Shown: positions 1 to 5,761, counted from the first letter of the stretch. The stretch is 6,620 bases of DNA from Candidatus Thorarchaeota archaeon (GCA_016841005.1 JAEORG010000202.1:1-6620), one strand, 5' to 3'. Program-made: numbers and translations. Notes: generated from the sequence alone by a model not told the origin.

Positions 1-84
1 ATTAGAGGTATAACAATATAAGTCTGGATTTACCGACAATATCAAGACAAATATAATGAAAAGAACCCTAATCCTCCCACTCAT
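1..84 (-). CDS. possible N-terminus of an exported or membrane protein, cut by the left edge
   Basis: An open frame of 28 codons starts with ATG at 84 and runs off the window without a stop. The peptide has a short basic start (MSGRIR), then a hydrophobic run (residues 7-18, VLFIIFVLILSV), then a more polar stretch. That is the shape of a signal peptide or membrane anchor. Support comes from upstream: GAGG at 92-95 lies 7 bases before the ATG, an in-frame stop lies at 94-96, and a TATA-like box on the same strand lies at 119-126, which would give a leader of about 12 bases. The protein family is not recognisable from so few residues. It could be a chance frame, but start, ribosome-binding site and promoter fall in the right order and spacing. 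Confidence 0.35.
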   Translation of the reverse strand, partial: MSGRIRVLFIIFVLILSVNPDLYCYTSN

Positions 85-118
85 ACATAAGCCTCATTAC
101 TTCACAGATTTTATCCAC

Positions 119-126
119 TATAAAAA
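119..126 (-). promoter_or_regulatory. TATA-like box for the left-edge gene
   Basis: Read on the minus strand the sequence is TTTTTATA, preceded by a purine-rich stretch that could serve as a BRE. An archaeal start of transcription about 25 bases downstream would fall near 96, giving a leader of about 12 bases that still contains the GAGG at 92-95. This is inferred from spacing and composition only. Confidence 0.3.
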
Positions 127-352
127 TCATCTTTCTTTAAGGACGATATCGTGGTCTTGTTGAGCAACTCCTAGGAAGCATCCGCGCTGAACTTTGCATT
201 CTTTTTGATTTTCAAGTATTATAAAACCGACAAAATACATTGGCAACATGCTCGAAATTGATATCTGGTCTGAAAATTAATGTTCGAAAAGGAAAAACAT
301 AGAAAATTGAGCTATGGCACAAATCTGTATGTTTGAATCCGCGAACAAGAAT

Positions 353-363
353 GCTTTTTACTT
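353..363 (+). promoter_or_regulatory. TATA-like stretch upstream of the RAM-domain gene
   Basis: The stretch GCTTTTTACTT lies about 52-62 bases before the ATG at 415. It would place transcription start near 383-385, with a leader of about 30 bases that includes the GAGGAG ribosome-binding site. It is the best TATA-like match in this stretch but not a strong consensus. Confidence 0.3.
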
Positions 364-414
364 ATTGTGAAATACAATGTTGGTGTAGACCATATAGGTT
401 GAGGAGAGCATCAG

Positions 415-651
415 ATGATTTTGGCGTTTATCATGGCTAAGGTTGAGAGTGTTAGAGCAAGGGATGTACTTGACAGTGTACGTGATCTCGATGAGGTTGA
501 AGAGGCTTTCCTCATCTACGGGGCGTATGACTTATTGATTAAGGGTGCGTTCAAGACCCCTGAAGCACTTAGCTCTTTTGTTGTAGATACTCTTCGTAAG
601 ATCGAGGGTGTCAAGGATACCGTTACAAATGTCTGCGCTAGCTGTGAATGA
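415..651 (+). CDS. stand-alone Lrp/AsnC ligand-binding (RAM) domain protein
   Basis: The 78-residue protein is a single RAM domain, the small-molecule-binding half of Lrp/AsnC regulators, with no helix-turn-helix in front. The start MILAFIMAKVE, the central EEAFLIYGAYDLLIKGAF (residues 30-46; a strand followed by the typical G-x-YD-L) and the end IEGVKDTVTN follow the usual beta-alpha-beta pattern of these proteins. Family members form dimers and higher oligomers that bind amino acids or similar effectors; they may modulate full-length Lrp proteins or enzymes. GAGGAG at 401-406 lies 8 bases before the ATG, and the next in-frame ATG (433) would remove the first strand, so 415 is preferred. The last residues form CASC (Cys74-x2-Cys77) right at the C-terminus, which is not a usual part of the fold and could bind metal or be redox active. 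The gene converges on the AOR operon with only 19 bases between stop codons. Confidence 0.88.
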   Translation: MILAFIMAKVESVRARDVLDSVRDLDEVEEAFLIYGAYDLLIKGAFKTPEALSSFVVDTLRKIEGVKDTVTNVCASCE

Positions 652-670
652 ACTCCTACTAACTCAGTTT

Positions 671-2557
671 CTACTCAGGAAGAGAGATGCCGTATGCTTC
701 TTCCTCGAGACCTAACCTCTTAATTGTCGCCATTGTCGGAAGACCAGTTTCCAAGTCCCATCCTCGTTGTTCATAGTATTCATCAAGCATCTGGTTCAGC
801 TCCACAACCTGTCCTTTTGGTGGTCCCACAGGAGCTGGGTCATCCGTCAAACGTTTTGGTATCTGATCATCTTTTCTACCTATTCCTCGTCTGACATTAA
901 AGAGACGGTTTAGATTTACGATTCTCTCACCAATCTGTTGGAGGTCATCTCGATTCAAGTCAAGACCATTGTGTATCTTAAGAGCAAGAGCAATGTCATC
1001 ATAGAAGAATTCTGGTGGGATTTGTGTTCCGTATTTACATAGTCCAACACTCTCAATCATGACCATGTAATCCTCACATTCTCTGACCATAATTCCCTTG
1101 TACTTCGGATTTAGTCTATCTGCCATCTCTGGGAGATACTGTTCTCCAAACCTTTCTTTGATATCCTCATCAAATCCAGCTTCATCTAAGACAGGAAATG
1201 CGTAAAGATGGTCAGCTCCTCGAGCTGCGGTCGCTGCTGCTAGACCCATTGATTTCTGTGCTCTGGGTTCTTGTCCTGCAAACTCCTGTTTCTTCACATG
1301 CATGACAAACTTCTCTGTTCCTCGTCCGATTTTTTGAGCAGCACGATAACTTCCCTCTGCAAGAAGGTCTCCAAAGCCTTCTCGCATTGCAATCATCTTG
1401 GTAAGCTTCACAATAGTTTCATGATTTCCCCAGTTGAGCTCAAGGCCTCCTGTATCTTCAGCAGTTATGAGCCCTTCATCCCAGCATTCCATTGCCCATG
1501 AGATAGTCCCTCCGAGTGAGATAGTATCCATACCATATTGATTTGCAAGATGATGACCAAAGAGCACTGATTCTAAATTATCATTTCCACAGCGCGAACC
1601 CATAGAAGACTGAGTTTCAAACTCAGGTGCACCTCCGACGTAGGCATATGGTCCTGAGGAGACCCTAGTATATCGTGCACACCTCTGCAAACAACTCCAA
1701 TCGGAACGAGGTTTTACAAAGTACTGTTCGTTAATTGCATCACCACTAATTTTCTCGTACCCCTCGAATACACCTTGTCGCATGTTGTAACTCGGTAAGC
1801 GGCCAATATGTTGCATAAGCTCTACAAGGCTTGTCGTTCCATATTTAGCTCGACCAGGAGTGAATGGATTTGCTAGCATTCTTCTATAGAACTCATCCAT
1901 ATGGGATAGATACCCTTTCTCATCTGCAACCTCAATCTTACCCGTTCCCCTCACACATATAGCTTTAATCTTCTTGGATCCCATGACTGCTCCAAGTCCA
2001 GAGCGGGCAGAGGCACGGTCTCTGTCATTCATAATTGCCGCAAATCTGACAAGATTCTCTCCTGCCTGACCTATTGCTAGAGTTCTACATTCCTTTCCAT
2101 GTCTTGCCTTGAGGATATCATCAGTTTCAAAGACATCTTTCCCCCACAAATCAGTAGCATCAAGCAGCTCTACTTCTTCATCTGCAATGTTAAGGTAGAG
2201 AGGTTTCTTAGATGCGCCTGTAAACATGACAGCATCATACCCTGTAAACTTTAGTTCAGGTCCCCAGAATCCTGCGGCATGACTCTCTCCCCAAACATCA
2301 GTTAATGGTGAAAGTGCAGCAACAACATGTCTTGAGGACTGGGGAAACATAGATGCAGTAAGTAGACCAGTTGCTATCCCTAGAACATTTTTCGGTGAAA
2401 GTGGGTCAGTTCCTGGGGGGACCATATCATAGATTATCTTCGAGAGGAACCCCGCTCCAAGTAAATACTTCTTCACAAGGTCCTCATCTACAGGTTTCTT
2501 CTCAATACGACCAGATGTCATATCCACCCACAATATAGTCCCTGCAATACCTTTCAT
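671..2557 (-). CDS. aldehyde ferredoxin oxidoreductase family tungsten/pterin enzyme
   Basis: At 628 residues this is a full-length AOR-family catalytic subunit: N-terminal domain about 1-205 (GTILWVDMTSG start, SGLGAVMGSKKIKAI at 186-200), then the domains carrying the Fe-S and pterin ligands. Visible landmarks are PEFET (Glu312, matching P. furiosus AOR Glu313), DTISLG at 344-349 (first pterin motif), RGADH ending at His450 (matching His448), ESVGLC at 502-507 (second pterin motif plus the distant cluster Cys507), and GRKDDQIPKR near 560-569. Members oxidise aldehydes to acids or run related low-potential two-electron reactions in the cytoplasm. The oddities are important. The cluster motif reads Asp286-x2-Cys289-x3-Cys293, so the first Cys is lost. 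The second pterin motif has Glu502 where Asp is usual. Ala338 and Tyr341 sit where P. furiosus AOR has its interface iron ligands. The ATG overlaps the ferredoxin stop (ATGA) and is preceded by GGGAGG. The family is sure; the substrate is unknown. Confidence 0.95.
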   Translation of the reverse strand: MKGIAGTILWVDMTSGRIEKKPVDEDLVKKYLLGAGFLSKIIYDMVPPGTDPLSPKNVLGIATGLLTASMFPQSSRHVVAALSPLTDVWGESHAAGFWGPELKFTGYDAVMFTGASKKPLYLNIADEEVELLDATDLWGKDVFETDDILKARHGKECRTLAIGQAGENLVRFAAIMNDRDRASARSGLGAVMGSKKIKAICVRGTGKIEVADEKGYLSHMDEFYRRMLANPFTPGRAKYGTTSLVELMQHIGRLPSYNMRQGVFEGYEKISGDAINEQYFVKPRSDWSCLQRCARYTRVSSGPYAYVGGAPEFETQSSMGSRCGNDNLESVLFGHHLANQYGMDTISLGGTISWAMECWDEGLITAEDTGGLELNWGNHETIVKLTKMIAMREGFGDLLAEGSYRAAQKIGRGTEKFVMHVKKQEFAGQEPRAQKSMGLAAATAARGADHLYAFPVLDEAGFDEDIKERFGEQYLPEMADRLNPKYKGIMVRECEDYMVMIESVGLCKYGTQIPPEFFYDDIALALKIHNGLDLNRDDLQQIGERIVNLNRLFNVRRGIGRKDDQIPKRLTDDPAPVGPPKGQVVELNQMLDEYYEQRGWDLETGLPTMATIKRLGLEEEAYGISLPE

Positions 2558-3048
2558 GGTTTGGAACCTCCCTTATCGTAGAGTTCCAACTTGTAATCTT
2601 CATAATAACAGGAAAGCTTACCACTACTATCCTTTTTCTCAAGCCCTTCGTCAGTGGTCATCCAGATTGCATTAACAGGGCATCTCTTTACACATTGACC
2701 ACACTGGATGCATTTGATTGCTTTTCCAGTATCAGGGTTTATTCTAATGGCATTATAGGGGCAGGCTGCAACGCACTCTCCATGACCAACACATTTTCGA
2801 TTGTTGACAATGACAATTCCTTTAGAAGTTCTTGAGAGAGCCTCTTCTGGACATGCTTCGATACAAGGAGCATCTTCGCAGTTATTACAGAATAATGGAA
2901 AATCTAGTCCCGGTTCTATGCGTAACACTCTCACTCGGGACCTAGCAGGGCTTATGACTTTATGAAAATACATACTACAAACGTTAACGCAAATCATACA
3001 TCCTGTGCAAATCTCAGGGTCTCCAATTACAAATTTCAGTTCGGACAT
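2554..3048 (-). CDS. polyferredoxin with four 4Fe-4S-type motifs, electron carrier of the AOR
   Basis: The 164-residue protein contains four cysteine groups: I Cys14-17-20-24, II Cys54-57-62-66 (C-x2-C-x4-C-x3-C), III Cys86-His89-Cys92-Cys96, and IV Cys113-116-119-123. This is the layout of the DmsB/HycB-like electron-transfer subunits and of AOR partners such as E. coli YdhY and Aromatoleum AorA. It most likely passes electrons between the AOR and a soluble ferredoxin or another acceptor. No signal peptide or membrane segment is present, so it acts in the cytoplasm. In group III the second Cys is replaced by His89; in NarH, and in DmsB Cys102 mutants, replacement at that position gives a 3Fe-4S cluster. 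An extra Cys147 lies in the C-terminal tail. The start ATG at 3048 has GAGG 11 bases upstream, inside the end of the amidohydrolase gene. Its stop overlaps the AOR start. Confidence 0.93.
   Translation of the reverse strand: MSELKFVIGDPEICTGCMICVNVCSMYFHKVISPARSRVRVLRIEPGLDFPLFCNNCEDAPCIEACPEEALSRTSKGIVIVNNRKCVGHGECVAACPYNAIRINPDTGKAIKCIQCGQCVKRCPVNAIWMTTDEGLEKKDSSGKLSCYYEDYKLELYDKGGSKP
2567..2572 (-). promoter_or_regulatory. strong ribosome-binding site of the AOR gene
   Basis: GGGAGG on the minus strand lies 9 bases before the ATG at 2557, inside the last codons of the ferredoxin gene. It is the strongest such site in the operon. It suggests the large catalytic subunit is initiated on its own as well as by coupling through the ATGA overlap. 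Confidence 0.65.
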
Positions 3049-3051
3049 CTT

Positions 3052-4425
3052 TTACATTTCCTCAATTAGCGCTGAATCGCTCATGGATTGAAATCTTCCA
3101 TATCCCGGCTTTATGGTGGTTCTATCCTCCTCAAACACCTTTTTCCCCCTTACAAAGGTCATCAATGGTACACCTCTCATTTTCAAACCATCGTATATGG
3201 TCCATCCGCATTTAGAGAACATCATATCAGCGGATATCGTTTCCTCCTTTGTCGGATCGATTAGAACCAAATCCGCATCAGAACCAATCCGAATGACTCC
3301 TTTTCTAGGGAATAGACCAAATATCTTGGCTGGATTTGAAGAAGTTATCTGTAGAAGCCGTTTGAATGAAATACGCCCATTATTGATACCCTCTGATAAA
3401 AGTACTCTTAGAATCATCTGAATTCCGTCCACTCCTGACCATGCTTCCCTGATATCATCTCTACCGGTTTCCTTCTTCTCAATAGGACACGGTGCATGAT
3501 CACTAACAACAATCTCAATAGAACCTCGGAGAAGTGCAGACCAGAGTGCAGCTCGATCTTCTTTTGCTCTCAGAGGGGGATTCATCTTGCACTTGGGTCC
3601 CAACCTGTTCATATCCTCCTGATTGAATGTCAGATGATGCGGACAAGCCTCCGTAGTGATGGTGACTCCTTGAAGACGACCTCTCTCTATCTCTTTGATT
3701 CCACCTTTAGTAGATACATGAGCAATGTGAATATGTCCACCTGTTTCATGTGCAATTGAAATGTTCTGCCGAATTGCAAGCTGCTCCGCAAAGGGAGGTC
3801 TTGCCAATGAATGGCTGATTGGAGCATCCCAATCCGCACTCATATCCTTACTAAATTCATCAATTATCCCTGAATCCTCAGAATGAATCGTTATCATACC
3901 ACCATGTTCCGATATCTCACTCAATGAGCGTGTGATGACTCCAGAACTTGCTTGGAACGGAGGGCAGGTGAATGCCTTGAAGGATGATATCCCCTGTTCA
4001 AGCAGTAAAGGAATCCTATGATAATTCTCTTCATTCAACATCCCTCCATATATTGAGAAATCAACAATAGAGAGTTCTTCGCCTTGTTTGATCTTTTTCT
4101 CAACAGCATCAATAGTATCTACCTGTGTTACTAATGGCATCTCGACAAATGTCGTTACACCACCTGCAGCAGCAGCTCTAGAGCCAGTAGTGAAATCCTC
4201 ATGGTCTAGCATTGCAGAGTCATGGATGTGTGCATGTGCATCGATTAGTCCTGGCATCAGTATCTTTTGATTCGCATCAATTATCTCTGATGCGTCGGGA
4301 AGATGTTCATCAGTGGCGATAAGACAGACCTTGCCATCTGAAACTGCAATACCCCCTCTGGTTAGACCACTTTCTAATAGCACTCGTGCATTCTTGATTA
4401 CGAGGTCGACAGAAGTGGCATTCAC
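3052..4425 (-). CDS. cyclic amidohydrolase, allantoinase/hydantoinase/dihydroorotase group
   Basis: The 457-residue protein is a metal-dependent amidohydrolase with a two-metal centre that opens cyclic amide rings. The expected ligands are all present: D-x-H-x-H (His64, His66), Lys150 in SSFKAFT (the carbamylated bridging lysine), His181 in ITIHSED, His236 in IAHVST, and Asp309 in VSDHAPC. They match E. coli AllB ligands H59, H61, K146, H186, H242 and D315 in order and spacing. TEACPHHLTF (258-267) and NPPLR (282-286) are further family marks, and the C-terminal GSDADLVLID (381-390) belongs to the small beta domain. The residue two after HxH is His68, where true dihydroorotases carry the Arg that holds the orotate carboxylate, and EDFTTGSRAAAAGGVTTFVE (76-95) reads like allantoinases. 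I therefore favour an allantoinase or hydantoinase-like activity over pyrimidine synthesis. The start is GTG at 4425, 4 bases after the moaD stop, with GGTGA overlapping that stop. Confidence 0.9.
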   Translation of the reverse strand: MNATSVDLVIKNARVLLESGLTRGGIAVSDGKVCLIATDEHLPDASEIIDANQKILMPGLIDAHAHIHDSAMLDHEDFTTGSRAAAAGGVTTFVEMPLVTQVDTIDAVEKKIKQGEELSIVDFSIYGGMLNEENYHRIPLLLEQGISSFKAFTCPPFQASSGVITRSLSEISEHGGMITIHSEDSGIIDEFSKDMSADWDAPISHSLARPPFAEQLAIRQNISIAHETGGHIHIAHVSTKGGIKEIERGRLQGVTITTEACPHHLTFNQEDMNRLGPKCKMNPPLRAKEDRAALWSALLRGSIEIVVSDHAPCPIEKKETGRDDIREAWSGVDGIQMILRVLLSEGINNGRISFKRLLQITSSNPAKIFGLFPRKGVIRIGSDADLVLIDPTKEETISADMMFSKCGWTIYDGLKMRGVPLMTFVRGKKVFEEDRTTIKPGYGRFQSMSDSALIEEM

Positions 4426-4429
4426 TTAT

Positions 4430-4434
4430 TCACC
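4430..4434 (-). promoter_or_regulatory. ribosome-binding site overlapping the moaD stop codon
   Basis: On the minus strand GGTGA includes the TGA stop of the MoaD-like gene and lies 4 bases before the GTG start of the amidohydrolase. It decides for GTG 4425, since the nearby ATG (4421-4419) is out of frame. The arrangement implies translational coupling of the two genes. Confidence 0.6.
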
Positions 4435-4711
4435 CGCCCCCTACCGGTGGGAATAAGGCCACTGCATCTCCATCCTTCAGAACTGAGTCATATCCATCCA
4501 ATAACTCAATTCTCTTTCCATTTATCATACATGAAAAGAATCGTTTCATCTCTCCAGTTTCAGGATCAATGACAGTATCTATGAATTGTTTTCCATATTT
4601 TACTTTGAGTTCCTCGAGCAATTCACGTATGTTCCTTGCCTCCATCTCGATTCTCGGAATTTTGGTGATTTCCCTAACAGTTGCAAAGAACTTGACAGTG
4701 ACTTTAGCCAT
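4430..4711 (-). CDS. MoaD/ThiS-family sulfur carrier protein
   Basis: The 93-residue protein has the ubiquitin-like beta-grasp pattern of MoaD: KVTVKFFATVREIT at the N-terminus, a leucine-rich helix (residues 28-38), then DGDAVALFPPVGGG at the end. The terminal Gly-Gly is the site that is adenylated and converted to a thiocarboxylate, which gives the dithiolene sulfurs to molybdopterin or tungstopterin. PPVGGG replaces the common PPVAGG, so the reactive end is intact with no extra residues. It heads the operon that ends with a pterin-dependent AOR, which fits a dedicated role in making or sulfurating that cofactor. No MoaE or E1-like activating enzyme is encoded here, so these must come from elsewhere in the genome. 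The ATG at 4711 has only a weak GTGA at 4719-4722, 7 bases upstream. A role in another sulfur-transfer pathway (thiamine, tRNA) is possible but less likely in this context. Confidence 0.88.
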   Translation of the reverse strand: MAKVTVKFFATVREITKIPRIEMEARNIRELLEELKVKYGKQFIDTVIDPETGEMKRFFSCMINGKRIELLDGYDSVLKDGDAVALFPPVGGG

Positions 4712-4751
4712 TTTCTTTTCACATCGACTATCTGCCCAAAGGAAACAAGGG

Positions 4752-4758
4752 ATTTTAA
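4752..4758. promoter_or_regulatory. candidate shared TATA box between the operon and the kinase gene
   Basis: ATTTTAA reads TTAAAAT on the other strand. It lies 41-47 bases upstream of the MoaD ATG, which would start transcription near 4729 with a leader of about 18 bases. It also lies about 55-61 bases before the kinase GTG at 4813, which would start transcription near 4782 with a leader of about 30 bases. The divergent gap is too short to hold two well-separated promoters, so a shared or overlapping element is plausible. This is inferred from composition and spacing only. Confidence 0.3.
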
Positions 4759-4799
4759 CGCTTATGAACTGTAAGAATATGGTGAAGAAAACAGGATTT

Positions 4800-4803
4800 G
4801 GAG
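4800..4803 (+). promoter_or_regulatory. ribosome-binding site that selects the GTG start of the kinase
   Basis: GGAG lies 9 bases before GTG at 4813. The competing in-frame TTG at 4798 overlaps this site and has only a distant GGTGA (4781-4785, 12 bases away). The GGAG therefore favours the shorter protein. Confidence 0.5.
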
Positions 4804-4812
4804 AAACGTAGC

Positions 4813-5697
4813 GTGGAGATTGTAGTCGTCGGACATCTCAGCAGAGACCTAATAATTACCCCTGAACAGACCAGAGAAGCTCTTGGAGGAGGTCCTGCTT
4901 ATGCTATGATCTGTCCCTCTTTAGGTGCGTTAGGCACAGGAATAGTAACACGCGTGGGTTCTGATTTTGAGCAGACGTATATTGATACATTGAAGAATAG
5001 TAACTTAGACCTCTCAGGATTTAGAACTGCTGGAAAGAAGACAACTCGTTTTGTTAACGAGTATGACAAGAATGGGAAACGGACCCAACGAGTTGAATCA
5101 GTCGCACCAGAGATAAGGTCTGCAGATTTAATGCCAAATCACCTGCAAGCCAATATTATTCATTTTACACCGATTCTGAATGAAGTCCATCACTCTTGCA
5201 TTGAATCTGCAAGAAGCTATGGGGCACTTGTTTCTTTAGATGTCCAAGGATTTACTAGGAAACTCGATGGAGAGCGGGTCGTAGAACAAAAATGGGAACA
5301 AGCATCTCAAGTTCTTCGGAACGTTGATGTTGTGAAATGTAACACTGATGAGCTCAAATTGATATTTGGAATGGAGTCTGTTTTAAGCGCAGTAACTCTC
5401 GTACTCTCCCTTGGACCAAGAATAGTAGTTGTGACAAAAGATCGAGCGGGCTCAACAATCTATACTCGTAACTCTCAGATTGATATACCGCTAGTGCTAG
5501 CTGAGAAGCAAATTGATACTACAGGGTGTGGGGACGTGTTCATAATTAGCTTTTTACTTGAATACATGAGAACTGGAGATGTAAAACGAGCTGGCATCTT
5601 TGGTGCAACCTGTTCATCATTCAATGTAGAAACAGTAGGTCCTTATAATCTACCTTCAAGAGAGGATGTTGAGAAAAGGATGCACGCATATCTTTAG
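4813..5697 (+). CDS. PfkB-family (ribokinase-like) carbohydrate or nucleoside kinase
   Basis: The protein has 294 residues from GTG 4813 (299 from TTG 4798; an in-frame stop at 4783 excludes anything longer). It begins EIVVVGHLSRD, the typical first strand and substrate-binding loop of PfkB kinases. GGGPAY (about 25-30) is the N-terminal glycine motif, CNTDE (176-180) is the N-x-x-E-type motif that helps bind Mg-phosphate, and DTTGCGD (235-241) is the second PfkB signature with the anion hole and the catalytic base Asp241. The signature has Cys where most members have Ala (GAGD). These enzymes phosphorylate sugars, nucleosides or related alcohols with ATP in the cytoplasm; the substrate cannot be told from the sequence. 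The protein is complete and of normal length. The gene diverges from the AOR operon and is followed 64 bases later by an M24-family gene on the same strand. Confidence 0.9.
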   Translation: MEIVVVGHLSRDLIITPEQTREALGGGPAYAMICPSLGALGTGIVTRVGSDFEQTYIDTLKNSNLDLSGFRTAGKKTTRFVNEYDKNGKRTQRVESVAPEIRSADLMPNHLQANIIHFTPILNEVHHSCIESARSYGALVSLDVQGFTRKLDGERVVEQKWEQASQVLRNVDVVKCNTDELKLIFGMESVLSAVTLVLSLGPRIVVVTKDRAGSTIYTRNSQIDIPLVLAEKQIDTTGCGDVFIISFLLEYMRTGDVKRAGIFGATCSSFNVETVGPYNLPSREDVEKRMHAYL

Positions 5698-5761
5698 TCG
5701 ATAACGTATTGAGGAATCCTTTTCAGCGAGATATAGTCGCATTTTACTGCAGGTGTAACTG

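Larger units (their letters stand above)
85..414. other. non-coding intergenic region with candidate divergent promoters
   Basis: No reading frame with a credible start signal lies here on either strand; frames opening at the ATGs at 248 and 283 close after 10 and 18 codons. What can be seen is a TATA-like box for the minus strand (119-126), a perfect 10-base palindrome (143-152), and a TATA-like stretch plus ribosome-binding site for the rightward RAM-domain gene (about 353-406). No tRNA, repeat array or insertion-sequence end is visible. The remaining AT-rich sequence between about 155 and 350 is unexplained. Confidence 0.6.

Noticed and set aside
330..345. GTTTGAATCC resembling the T-loop of a tRNA
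   Set aside because: The flanking bases do not pair as a T-stem, and no acceptor stem or anticodon arm can be built around it.
652..670. Possible terminator between the convergent RAM-domain and AOR genes
   Set aside because: The 19 bases hold no hairpin and no T-rich run beyond three bases on either strand; termination signals must lie inside the neighbouring genes or be unrecognisable.
1271..1501. Open frame on the plus strand inside the AOR gene
   Set aside because: It is antisense to strongly conserved AOR sequence and its translation resembles no protein family; it is a shadow of the real gene.
3113..4270. Several plus-strand open frames of 60-102 codons inside the amidohydrolase gene
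   Set aside because: They are antisense to a complete, motif-bearing amidohydrolase and have no convincing ribosome-binding sites or recognisable domains.
4569..4811. Plus-strand open frames crossing the MoaD gene into the divergent promoter region
   Set aside because: They lie opposite a complete MoaD and end before or within the kinase start region; the encoded peptides look like no known family.
5726..5740. Short inverted repeat GCGA-7-TCGC between the kinase and M24 genes
   Set aside because: A 4-base stem with a 7-base loop is too weak to call a terminator, and no T-run follows directly.
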